Source: Myxococcus dinghuensis (lineage in GTDB: Bacteria > Myxococcota > Myxococcia > Myxococcales > Myxococcaceae). From it: 64,000 nt of DNA. The position numbers and the translations under genes were made by a program. Position 1 is the stretch's first letter; every line of letters begins with the position of its first letter. The stretch is from assembly GCF_024198235.1 (NCBI RefSeq), contig NZ_JAKCFB010000001.1, forward strand, positions 62,001 to 126,000. The letters are read 5' to 3'. Positions 1 to 7,475 of the stretch are shown here, piece by piece. The notes beneath the pieces are model-generated. The model was not told the origin of the DNA and did no database searches. It worked only from the letters and a program-made list of their open reading frames with translations.

Positions 1-2
1 TG

Positions 3-65
3 CAGGCCGTCGCCCTGGCCGCGTACAACGACACCGGTGGTCAGTATCCGTTCACCTGTGGCTGA
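3..65 (+). CDS. 3' end of an unidentified upstream gene (partial)
   Basis: The frame beginning at base 3 reads 20 residues (ending GGQYPFTCG) and stops with TGA at 63-65. Its third codon positions are mostly G or C, as in real genes here, and the stop lies inside the overlap with the YcaO gene (GTGGCTGA), the usual look of a translationally coupled pair. The piece is too short to assign to a family. It could be the tail of another biosynthetic enzyme or of a precursor peptide with Thr/Cys near its end; the sequence to the left of the window would decide. Confidence 0.4.
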   Translation, partial: QAVALAAYNDTGGQYPFTCG

Positions 66-2205
66 GTCCGTCGCCTCGGGAGAGGGGCTCCACCGTGTCC
101 TCCAGCTCTCTCCGAGGCTCCGTCTGGTGCCGCGGGGAGAAGCCGGAATGGGGCTGCTCCTCGGCGAGCGGGAGCACTACGTCGTGCGCGGACCCGCTGT
201 CGCGGTGCTGGCCCGGTTGGATGGTCGCCGCGACGTGGAGCAGCTCATCGCCGCCTGCGACGACCTGCCGATGGAGTGGGTGCTCGACACCCTCGTCCAA
301 CTCGAACAGCGCGGGCTGGTCGCCGAAGTCCAGGCCGGTGAGCCCGCGCGGCTGGCCTTCGTCGACGGGCTGCGCGCTCCCGCTCGGTTGCCCCCTGTGG
401 ACCTGGTGGACGCCGGAGTGGGGGCGGAGGTGATGGCGACGGTGGCCGTGGCCTTTCGCGGTGCCGGCTTCGAGCTGGCAGGGGAAGGGACTCGGGTCGT
501 CGTCGCCGCGGACCTCACGGCGTCGCTGTGCGTGGCGCGCGCGGAAGACGCGCTTCGTGCCGGGCGAGCCGCCTTCCTGGTCCAGCCATCGGGCCTTCGT
601 CCACTGTTGGGGCCGCTCTTCACGGGGGCGCTGGCGCGACCCTGCCCACGGTGTCTCAGTCACGCCCTCGAGGAGCAGCGGCCCGTCGAGCGGTGGCTCC
701 TGCGTGATTCGCCCGAGGGGGAGCGGCTGGCGCCTCCCACCGCCGCGCTCCCCTCGAGTGTCGCGGCGGCGGCCCATCTGGCGGCCATCGAGCTGCTTCG
801 ACTCATGGGCCTGCGCGAGCCCCCCGCGCGACTGTGGACGCTGGACCTCCCGCGCTTCGAGCTGCGCGAGCATCCGGTTCGCCACCGCCCCCAGTGTCCT
901 GGCTGTGGAGACCCGGGGTTGCAGGCGGCGATGGGGGCACGGCCCGTGACGCTCGCGTCGGTCAGGGTTGGGGCCTCGGACGATGGCGGGCTCCGGCGCG
1001 AGCCGCCTGGCGTCAGTCTCACGCGGCTGGCGCAGCTGGTCAGCCCGGTGCTCGGCCCGGTGACCCACCTGTCGCCGATGCCGGACCGTCACGGAGAGGG
1101 CCACCCCGTGTTCAGCTCCGGCTTCCTCGTCGTCCCCGGCTCGGGCCCCCCGTCGTTCGACCGGCGCTGCGCGGGCAAGGGTTGCACTCCGGACCAGGCC
1201 CGCATGAGCGCACTGGCCGAGGCCATCGAGCGGACCAGCGGCGTCTATCGCGGTGACGAGGCGGCGCGCCAGGCACGCTTCGAGGAGCTCGCCGGCGAGG
1301 CCCTCCACCCCGATGTGTTGCACCTCTTCAGCGCGGCCCAGCAGGCCCGGGGGCTGGCTCCGCCCCGCCTGTCGCCAGAGACCCTCACGACGTGGACTCC
1401 CGCGTGGTCGCTGACCCACGACCGTCGCAGGTGGGTGCCGCTGGCGTACTGCTATGGCGAGGCGCCCGATGCACGTGGCGCGGGCTATTGCAGGCCTTCC
1501 TCGAACGGCAGCGCGGCGGGGAGTTGTCTGGAGGAGGCCATCCTCCAAGGCCTGTTCGAACTCATCGAGCGCGACGCGGTGGCCATCTGGTGGTACGGCC
1601 GGGTCCGTCGGCCCGCGGTGTCCGTGCCCGAATCGGCGCGGGTGTACTTCGAGCAGCAGCGTGCGCGCCATGCGGCGCGGGGCTGGTCCATGTGGGCGCT
1701 CGACCTGACCCACGACCTGGGCCTCCCGGTGGTTGTCGCCATCACCGCGCAGACCGCTGGCGAACGGTTCGCGATGGGCTTCGGGGCCCACTCCGACCCG
1801 GCGCTCGCGCTTCGCCGAGCGGTCTCCGAGCTCGCCCAGGTGTTCGACCCTCATGGCACCACCCCGAGCCCCTGGGATGGCATGGCCGCGTCGCGACTGC
1901 TCCACCTCCAGCCCGATGACGGCGCCCTTCCGGTCGCCCCGGTGGCCTCCGTCCCCAGCGATGACCTGAAGGACCATGTCATGACCTGGGTGCGCCGCCT
2001 CGAGGCGCGAGGATTGGAGACGGTCGTCGTGGACAAGACCCGTCCGGACCTGGGGTTGTGTGTGGCCCAGGTCATCGTCCCGGGGCTGCGTCACCCTTGG
2101 CCGCGCCTCGGGCCCGGCCGCCTCTACAGCGTGCCGGTCACCCTCGGCTGGTGGTCCCGCCCGCTCGCGGAGGATGAACTCCACCCGGATCCACTGCTCG
2201 TGTAG
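58..2205 (+). CDS. Fused RRE/YcaO cyclodehydratase (TOMM azoline-forming enzyme)
   Basis: Predicted to convert Cys/Ser/Thr of a ribosomal precursor peptide to azolines using ATP. Seen: an N-terminal winged-helix-like leader-binding region (about residues 10-90), a ThiF/E1-like middle part with a zinc tetrad C196-x2-C199 / C280-x2-C283, and a C-terminal YcaO domain with SNGSAAGSCLEEA and FELIERDA, the Glu-rich nucleotide/Mg site. The size, about 715 aa, fits fused LynD/TruD-like heterocyclases. The C-terminus ends HPDPLLV, a degenerate form of the PxPxP tail of azoline-forming YcaO proteins. Start: the frame is open to the window edge. GTG at 37 is possible, but GTG at 58 overlaps the preceding stop by 8 nt and is preferred. 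The amidohydrolase gene follows after 8 nt. No SagB-type dehydrogenase or precursor gene is visible, so the rest of the locus should lie to the left. Confidence 0.85.
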   Translation: MAESVASGEGLHRVLQLSPRLRLVPRGEAGMGLLLGEREHYVVRGPAVAVLARLDGRRDVEQLIAACDDLPMEWVLDTLVQLEQRGLVAEVQAGEPARLAFVDGLRAPARLPPVDLVDAGVGAEVMATVAVAFRGAGFELAGEGTRVVVAADLTASLCVARAEDALRAGRAAFLVQPSGLRPLLGPLFTGALARPCPRCLSHALEEQRPVERWLLRDSPEGERLAPPTAALPSSVAAAAHLAAIELLRLMGLREPPARLWTLDLPRFELREHPVRHRPQCPGCGDPGLQAAMGARPVTLASVRVGASDDGGLRREPPGVSLTRLAQLVSPVLGPVTHLSPMPDRHGEGHPVFSSGFLVVPGSGPPSFDRRCAGKGCTPDQARMSALAEAIERTSGVYRGDEAARQARFEELAGEALHPDVLHLFSAAQQARGLAPPRLSPETLTTWTPAWSLTHDRRRWVPLAYCYGEAPDARGAGYCRPSSNGSAAGSCLEEAILQGLFELIERDAVAIWWYGRVRRPAVSVPESARVYFEQQRARHAARGWSMWALDLTHDLGLPVVVAITAQTAGERFAMGFGAHSDPALALRRAVSELAQVFDPHGTTPSPWDGMAASRLLHLQPDDGALPVAPVASVPSDDLKDHVMTWVRRLEARGLETVVVDKTRPDLGLCVAQVIVPGLRHPWPRLGPGRLYSVPVTLGWWSRPLAEDELHPDPLLV

Positions 2206-2213
2206 AGGCCCGC

Positions 2214-3425
2214 ATGCGAAATGGTATCGCCATCATCGACGTCGACCGCCACGTCATGGAGCCCATGGCGATGTGGCGCGAATACCTGCCCGCGAAGTAC
2301 CACGGGGTCGCGCCGGAGGTCCGTCCGCTGTCACCGCCTGGTGAATCGGTGCTCGCCCGGCTCGAGCGGTTGGGGGACCACGCGCTGTTGCCCACGCCGC
2401 CGGTGGTGGCGGTGGAGGGCAAGCCCATCTGGCGTGGGATGACGGAGGTCGGCTACATCGAGGTCGGGTTGCACAGCCAGGGACACCGCGAGGAGCTGCT
2501 CGCGGCCGAGTCGGCGGCGGGGCAGGTGGGGACGATGGACGCGTCGGGCGTCGACATCGCCATGCTGCTGCCCACGTACGCGGGGTACCTCGTCTACGAC
2601 GACGACATCGACGCGGCCCGCTCGCGCGCGTACGCATCGGCCTACAACCGCTGGCTCGCGGACCAGTGCCGGCAGCGGCCCGACCGCCTGCTGGGGGCCG
2701 CCATCATCTCCCGCCACGAGCCGGAGCACATGGTCGCGGACCTGGAGGCCGGGCTGCGGGAGGGCCTGCGGGCCGCGGTGCTGAGGCCGAACCCCGTGCG
2801 GGGCCGGACCCTCGGCGCGCCGGAGCTGGAGCACTTCTTCGCGGCCTGTGAGGCCGCCGACGTGCCCGTGCTGCTCCACGAGGGGGCCCACACCCGCGCG
2901 GAGACGGCGGGGGCGTCCCGCTTCGAGACGCACTTCGCCCAGCACGCCTGTTCGCATCCGATGGAGGCGATGATGGCCCTGCTCGCGCTGCTGGAGGGGG
3001 GCGTGCTCGAACGGCACCCGAAGCTGCGCGTGGCGCTGCTCGAGGCGGGCTGCGGTTGGTTGCCCTACTGGCTGTGGCGGCTCGACGAGCTGGAGTACGC
3101 GCAGTTGAGCAACGAGGTCGCGGGACGCGTGAACCGGCGACCCTCCGAGTACTTCCGGCGACAGTGCTGGATTGCGTTCGAGCCCGACGAGGTCCTGCTG
3201 CGCGCCAACGTCGACGCCATCGGCCTGGACCGGGTGGTGTTCGGGTCGGACTTCCCTCACGTCGACCATGACACGAACATCGTCGAGCGGCTCTTCGCGC
3301 CCGGGGCGCCGCTCGACGCGCCGCGGCTGCGTGCCGCGCTCTGGGACAACCCGGCGCGGCTGCTCGGGGGTGGGCTCACGGTGCCCGTGACGGCGCGGCC
3401 GGCGCTGGGTTCGGCAGGGCGATGA
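2214..3425 (+). CDS. Amidohydrolase_2 family metal-dependent hydrolase
   Basis: A 403-aa TIM-barrel hydrolase of the amidohydrolase_2 family. Visible signatures are the N-terminal DVDRHVMEP strand (a D-x-H metal-binding variant), the histidine-containing stretches LLHEGAHTR and HACSHPMEA, and the late FGSDFPHVD motif holding the last metal-binding Asp. ATG at 2214 has AGAGG 5 nt upstream and lies 8 nt after the YcaO stop, so the two genes probably form one operon. In RiPP pathways such hydrolases can trim the modified peptide (bottromycin is the known case of a YcaO plus amidohydrolase pair); that role is inference here. An independent small-molecule hydrolase or decarboxylase cannot be excluded. 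The 3' end overlaps the convergent kinase gene by 50 bp. Confidence 0.82.
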   Translation: MRNGIAIIDVDRHVMEPMAMWREYLPAKYHGVAPEVRPLSPPGESVLARLERLGDHALLPTPPVVAVEGKPIWRGMTEVGYIEVGLHSQGHREELLAAESAAGQVGTMDASGVDIAMLLPTYAGYLVYDDDIDAARSRAYASAYNRWLADQCRQRPDRLLGAAIISRHEPEHMVADLEAGLREGLRAAVLRPNPVRGRTLGAPELEHFFAACEAADVPVLLHEGAHTRAETAGASRFETHFAQHACSHPMEAMMALLALLEGGVLERHPKLRVALLEAGCGWLPYWLWRLDELEYAQLSNEVAGRVNRRPSEYFRRQCWIAFEPDEVLLRANVDAIGLDRVVFGSDFPHVDHDTNIVERLFAPGAPLDAPRLRAALWDNPARLLGGGLTVPVTARPALGSAGR

Positions 3426-5163
3426 TGAACTCGGTGAAGCTGCCGAGGACCGACTCGGCGCGCAGGGTGCCCCGGTGTCCCTGCACCACGATGTCGTGAC
3501 TGAGTGAGAGGCCGAGCCCCGTGCCCTGGCCGGGGGGCTTGGTGGAGAAGAAGGGGTCGAAGATTCTCGCCAGGTCCTCCTCCCGGATGCCCGTCCCGTT
3601 GTCGCGGATGCGCACCAGGAGGTGCTGGTCGGTCTGCTGGGTCTGGACGCGCAGGACGGGGACGTACTCGGGCCCGCTCCGCAGCCGCTTCTGCTGCATG
3701 GCGTACAGCGCGTTGTCGACGATGTTGATGAACACGCGACTCAGGTCGGTGCCCACGACCTGGGTTCGTTCGAGCGACGGGGCGTACTCTGCCTCCACGT
3801 GGACCTGCAGCTCGGCGTAACCCCGTCCTCCCGCGGCCAGCCGCACGCTCTCGGCCAGCATGGCGTTGAGGTTGGACTCGGACCGGCCACCGGTCTTCCC
3901 CCGCGCGTGCATCAACATCCCTTGGATGACCGAGTCCGCTCGGCGACCGTGCTCGCGGATGCGCGCGATGTTCCCGCTCAACAGGGTGAGGTTCTCCTGG
4001 ATGTGGGGCAGGGCGTCGGGCTCCGGCAACCGGGGGAGCTCCACCAGCGCGCTGGAGAGCTCGGCCACCAACTCCTCCGAGAGGCCCGCGAAGTTGTTCA
4101 TGAAGTTGAGCGGGTTGCGCAGCTCATGGGCGACGCCCGAGACGAGTGCGCCGAGCGAGGCCAGCTTCGCCTCCATGATGAGTCGCATCCGCTCGCTCGT
4201 CTCCTGCTCGATGCGCCGGTAGAGCATCGAGTTCTCGATGGCGAGCGCCGCATGGCTGGCGACGATGACGAGGAACTCCAGATCCTCCTCGGAGAAGCGG
4301 TTCGGGACGGAGAGGTTGTCGACGTAGAGGATGCCCATGACGTCGTCCCGGGGCTTCAAGGGGACACACATCACGGCCCGGATGGAGTGGTGGATGACCG
4401 ACGCGGCATCGTCGATGCGAGGGTCCTCGACGGCGTCCGAGAAGAGCGCCGCGAGGCCCGAGACGCGCACGTACTCGACGATGCGCTGGCTGTACGAAAC
4501 AGGGCCGCTGGGAGGCCCGCGCGTGGACCGGGAGGCCTTCGCCTCGGGCAGGCCCGACTGCGGATCGATGAGCAGGATGACGCTGCGGTCCGCGTCGAAG
4601 ATGCGGAAGACGACGTCCAGCACCTTCTGGAACAGGACCTCCAGCGACCCGGGGACACCGAGGATGCGGCTGACCTCGAGGAGGATCTGCAGCTTGTCCT
4701 GTGCCTTCGCGAGCGCGGCCTCGCGTTGGAGGCTCTGCAAGTGCTTCGTCCTGCCCAGCAGTTGCTCCAGGTCCAATCGGAGCATCTCCCGGACGACGGT
4801 GGGGCGCAGGGCCGAGGTGTCCTGGGGCTCCTCCGGCTCCACGGGGCGCTGGACGGCGCCCGGCCTGGCGGGGCGGTGCTCCAGGACGAAGGTGAAGGAG
4901 GCGTTGCCGAGCAGGACCGTGTCCTCGTCCTGGAGCTCCTGATGCTGGACCCGCCCCCCGTTGATGAACGTGCCGTTCTTGCTGTCCAGGTCGGTCAGGA
5001 TGAACCGGCTGTCCACCTGCTCGATGCGGGCGTGGATGCGCGAGAGCCCCCGGTGGGTGATGGAGACCTCGCACTCCGGCGCGCGCCCGACATGGATGGG
5101 ATGCACACCCAGCTCGTAGCGCCTCTCGTCGGCCTGGCCGCGATTGTAGATGAGCAGGGCCAT
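3376..5163 (-). CDS. FHA-GAF sensor histidine kinase
   Basis: A soluble 595-aa kinase with no membrane segment. Residues 1-100 form an FHA phosphothreonine-binding domain (HVGRAPECE, then SRIHARIEQ and DLDSKNGTFING). Residues about 160-305 form a GAF sensor domain. The transmitter follows: the H-box GVAHELRNPLNF carries the phospho-acceptor H346, and the ATPase part has the N-box NIVDNAL, the G1 box DNGTGI, the F-box FDPFFSTK and the G2 box GTGLGLS. GGAGG lies 9 nt before the ATG. FHA plus GAF suggests coupling of Ser/Thr kinase signalling, abundant in myxobacteria, to a histidine kinase. No response regulator is adjacent, so it is an orphan and its ligand and partner are unknown. Confidence 0.93.
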   Translation of the reverse strand: MALLIYNRGQADERRYELGVHPIHVGRAPECEVSITHRGLSRIHARIEQVDSRFILTDLDSKNGTFINGGRVQHQELQDEDTVLLGNASFTFVLEHRPARPGAVQRPVEPEEPQDTSALRPTVVREMLRLDLEQLLGRTKHLQSLQREAALAKAQDKLQILLEVSRILGVPGSLEVLFQKVLDVVFRIFDADRSVILLIDPQSGLPEAKASRSTRGPPSGPVSYSQRIVEYVRVSGLAALFSDAVEDPRIDDAASVIHHSIRAVMCVPLKPRDDVMGILYVDNLSVPNRFSEEDLEFLVIVASHAALAIENSMLYRRIEQETSERMRLIMEAKLASLGALVSGVAHELRNPLNFMNNFAGLSEELVAELSSALVELPRLPEPDALPHIQENLTLLSGNIARIREHGRRADSVIQGMLMHARGKTGGRSESNLNAMLAESVRLAAGGRGYAELQVHVEAEYAPSLERTQVVGTDLSRVFINIVDNALYAMQQKRLRSGPEYVPVLRVQTQQTDQHLLVRIRDNGTGIREEDLARIFDPFFSTKPPGQGTGLGLSLSHDIVVQGHRGTLRAESVLGSFTEFIIALPNPAPAAPSRAP

Positions 5164-5243
5164 TCGAAGGCGCCTCCGTGGCTCGGAATGATAGCCGTAA
5201 GGCCATGCCGGGAGGCAGGGGGGCTCAGCATCATCCTCCTGCT

Positions 5244-5273
5244 CCGGCGGCTCCTCGACTGGGAGCCCGCCGG
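5244..5273 (-). terminator. Hairpin downstream of the lectin gene
   Basis: CCGGCGGCTCC (5244-5254) can pair with GGAGCCCGCCGG (5262-5273) across a 7-nt loop with one bulged C. It lies 20-50 nt past the lectin stop and before the kinase gene on the same strand. There is no U-tract, so it may only stabilise the mRNA 3' end. Confidence 0.4.
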
Positions 5274-5293
5274 GAGGTGTTCACACGCGAGGT

Positions 5294-6097
5294 TCAGCCC
5301 AGCGTGCCGCGGAAGCCGATGGGTTGCTCGCCGCTGTAGGTCATGGTCCCCATCAGGGTCTTCCCACCATTGCTGGAGCTGACGTCGATGGCGACGACGT
5401 TCTGCCCTGGCCGGAAGCCGATGATCCACTGCCCTCCGGGATTCCACGCGGCGGACGTGCCGCCCCATTGGTTCTCCACGGCGTAGGTGCCCGCTCCGGA
5501 CAGGCTGCCCCGGAATCCGATGGGCTGCTCACCGTCGTAGGTCATCGTCCCCGTCAGCGTCTTTCCGCCGTCGGGGGAGGTGACCTTCAGCGCGACGATG
5601 TTCTGCCCCTTGCGCGCCCCGAGGCTCCAGAGTCCGCCGGCATTCCAGGGCGCGGAGGTTCCGCCCCACTGGTTCTCGACCGAGTAGGGGCCGCCATGCA
5701 CCAGCTCGCTCTTGAACCCGATGGGCTTCTCACCCGAGTAGGTCATCGTCCCGACCAACGACTGGCCGCCGTCGCTGGAGGTGACGTCGATGGCGATGAC
5801 GTTCTGGCCCACCCGGTAGCCGAGGAGGAAGGTGCCGCCCGGGTTCCAGGGCGCGGAGGAGCCGCCCCACTGGTTCTCCACCTGGTAGTTGTTCGCGCCG
5901 GTGAGGGTGCCGCGGAAGCCGATGGGCTTCTCGCCTGCATACGTCATGGTTCCCGTCAGCGTCTTGCCTCCATCGCTGGAGGTGACATTCAGCGCGATGA
6001 CGTTCTGGGTGGGGCGGTTTCCAATCACCCACATGCCCCCCGGATTCCAGGACGCGGACGACCCTCCCCACTGGTTCTGAACGCTATACGTAGACAT
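5294..6097 (-). CDS. mbhA: MBHA-like four-repeat lectin (OAA family)
   Basis: A 267-aa protein made of four tandem repeats of about 67 residues, each beginning NQWGGxSAxWNxGG and ending with a T-Y-x-G-E-x-P-IGF-(R/K) block. This is the Oscillatoria agglutinin-homologue fold, which binds high-mannose glycans, and it matches in length and repeat number the myxobacterial haemagglutinin MBHA, a developmentally induced, cell-surface-associated lectin of Myxococcus xanthus. No signal peptide is present, as in MBHA. Two ATGs compete (6106 and 6097); AAAGGA ends 9 nt before 6097 but abuts 6106, so 6097 is chosen and yields exactly four repeats. The 278 bp upstream, up to the next gene, are locally A/T-richer and probably hold its promoter, but no clear promoter could be read. 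Confidence 0.93.
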   Translation of the reverse strand: MSTYSVQNQWGGSSASWNPGGMWVIGNRPTQNVIALNVTSSDGGKTLTGTMTYAGEKPIGFRGTLTGANNYQVENQWGGSSAPWNPGGTFLLGYRVGQNVIAIDVTSSDGGQSLVGTMTYSGEKPIGFKSELVHGGPYSVENQWGGTSAPWNAGGLWSLGARKGQNIVALKVTSPDGGKTLTGTMTYDGEQPIGFRGSLSGAGTYAVENQWGGTSAAWNPGGQWIIGFRPGQNVVAIDVSSSNGGKTLMGTMTYSGEQPIGFRGTLG

Positions 6098-6375
6098 TGC
6101 TGGCATTCCTTTGCTGGTGGACCTGATGCGAGGGAACAGCAGGCGGAATCCAGGACACGGGAACTGGCTGGGTTCCGCGCCGCCGATGGTCGATTCGGGG
6201 GCGGATGCGTGTCTACGCACGTGGAACGATGTGGCCATCCTTCGACATATCGAGTGGCCAGGAGCGCACCTGGAAGCGCATGTCGGGGTAGGGGGAATGT
6301 ATAGGATTGAACCCGCCCCTCGGCCCCGCGGGAGTGGGGGACGCCGAGGGCGGCCGGGGGTGGCTTCACCGCCGG

Positions 6376-6663
6376 TCAGGTCGTTCGATGTCGGCCTCGT
6401 CGGATGAACCGCCACCTGCCCATGCGACGAAGCACGATGAATCCCAGTGAGAGGAGCGCCACGGCGAAGCCCGCGGGGCGCAGCATCGCGCCGAGGGTCC
6501 CCGCGGCGCCGACCGTCACTCCGAGCACCGGCAGGTACGCGACGAGGCACAACGGGCATTTCGGGAGGAGCGCGGCCATGAGCCCCAGACCCAGCGATAC
6601 GGTGGGAGCACGCACGGCCGGGCGGTGCCCCATCTGGGCGCTTGCCTCATGCTCAGGGGCCAT
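6376..6663 (-). CDS. Small membrane protein with a CPLC motif
   Basis: A 95-aa protein with two hydrophobic segments, about residues 17-48 (including LLPKCPLCLVAYLPVL) and 50-75, followed by a basic tail (RRMGRWRFIRRGRHR). The CPLC at the membrane edge resembles small MerC-like or thiol-bearing membrane proteins. The family is not securely recognised. Its ATG (6663) lies inside the end of the DUF899 gene (ATGGCCCCTGA, 11-nt overlap), so it is translationally coupled to that thioredoxin-like protein. A redox or metal partnership between the two is inference. A longer frame extends upstream but is merely open antisense-like sequence within DUF899. Confidence 0.68.
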   Translation of the reverse strand: MAPEHEASAQMGHRPAVRAPTVSLGLGLMAALLPKCPLCLVAYLPVLGVTVGAAGTLGAMLRPAGFAVALLSLGFIVLRRMGRWRFIRRGRHRTT

Positions 6664-7360
6664 ACTCGTCCCGCAGGCGAACCCAGTGCATCGGCGAGGG
6701 CAACCCGTCTTCGTCTCGGCCCTTCGGGACGAGGTCGAGGAGCTGATAGCCCGTGTTGAGCGGCTCGATGCCTCGCCCGTAGGTCCCATACGTGTGGAAG
6801 ACGTCTCCGTGTTCATCCTTCGAGAAGACACTGAAGCCCGGCATGTCCGAAGGGGCGTGCGGCAGCGGCGCGTAGTTGTAGACGGCGTCGCCACGCGCCA
6901 CGGCGTCTGCTCGGAAGGACACGTGGAAGTCGAAGTTGAACTCGCTTCCCTGCGATGACACCCACTTGAAGCGCCAGCCCATCCGCTGCCGGAACGCCTG
7001 CAGCTTCGGCAGCTCCGCGCGTGAGATGGCGACGAAGCTGACGTCCCGTTGCCGCAGGTGCTCGACGGCTCCGTTGAAGGAGTCGGCCCAGAACGAACAG
7101 CTCTTGCATCCCTTCTCCCATTCGGGGGCGAACATGAAGTGGTAGACGAGCAACTGGCTTCGGCCCGCGAAGAGCTGGGCGAGCGTCTCCTTGCCTTCGG
7201 GGCCCTCGAACACGTATGGCTCGGTCACACGCAGCCAGGGCAGCGTGCGGCGCGTGGCGCTCAGCTCGTCGCGCAGGCGCGTGAGGGCCTTCTCCTTCGC
7301 CAACAGCTCCGTGCGTGCGGCCAGCCACTCACTCCTCGACTCCGTCTTGGCGTGTGTCAC
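6653..7360 (-). CDS. DUF899 thioredoxin-like protein
   Basis: A 235-aa member of the DUF899 family, which has a thioredoxin-like fold. Visible hallmarks are VYHFMFAPEWEKGCKSCSFW with cysteines C85 and C88, then FVAISRA, the RMGWRFKWVSS block and a C-terminal YGTYGRG. The biochemical role of the family is not established. GTG at 7360 is chosen because AGAGGA ends 6 nt upstream; the frame stays open further up but has no other ribosome site. It is divergent from a transcriptional regulator, with 115 bp between, which suggests that this regulator controls it. The small CPLC membrane protein is coupled downstream. Confidence 0.88.
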   Translation of the reverse strand: MTHAKTESRSEWLAARTELLAKEKALTRLRDELSATRRTLPWLRVTEPYVFEGPEGKETLAQLFAGRSQLLVYHFMFAPEWEKGCKSCSFWADSFNGAVEHLRQRDVSFVAISRAELPKLQAFRQRMGWRFKWVSSQGSEFNFDFHVSFRADAVARGDAVYNYAPLPHAPSDMPGFSVFSKDEHGDVFHTYGTYGRGIEPLNTGYQLLDLVPKGRDEDGLPSPMHWVRLRDEYGP

Positions 7361-7373
7361 CGTGATTCCTCTG

Positions 7374-7392
7374 CTGGGGTGGATGGCCCCAG
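7374..7392. promoter_or_regulatory. Inverted repeat in the divergent DUF899/regulator intergenic region
   Basis: CTGGGG (7374-7379) and CCCCAG (7387-7392) form a perfect 6-bp inverted repeat with 7-nt spacing, centred between the two divergent starts. It could be the operator of the flanking regulator; in DNA this GC-rich, chance occurrence is possible. Confidence 0.3.
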
Positions 7393-7475
7393 ACGTAATG
7401 GATGGGACGCTTGAGCCGGGAGTAACAAAGGCGACGGGCTTCCCAACGCGGAAGGGGTGCCGGAGGATGCGCGTC

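Noticed and set aside
3622..5382. 586-codon plus-strand frame opposite the histidine kinase
   Set aside because: Antisense shadow; all kinase boxes are on the minus strand.
6240..6275. Weak sigma-54-like element (GG-N10-GC) upstream of the lectin gene
   Set aside because: Only the invariant dinucleotides match; the flanking consensus is poor and such matches are common by chance.
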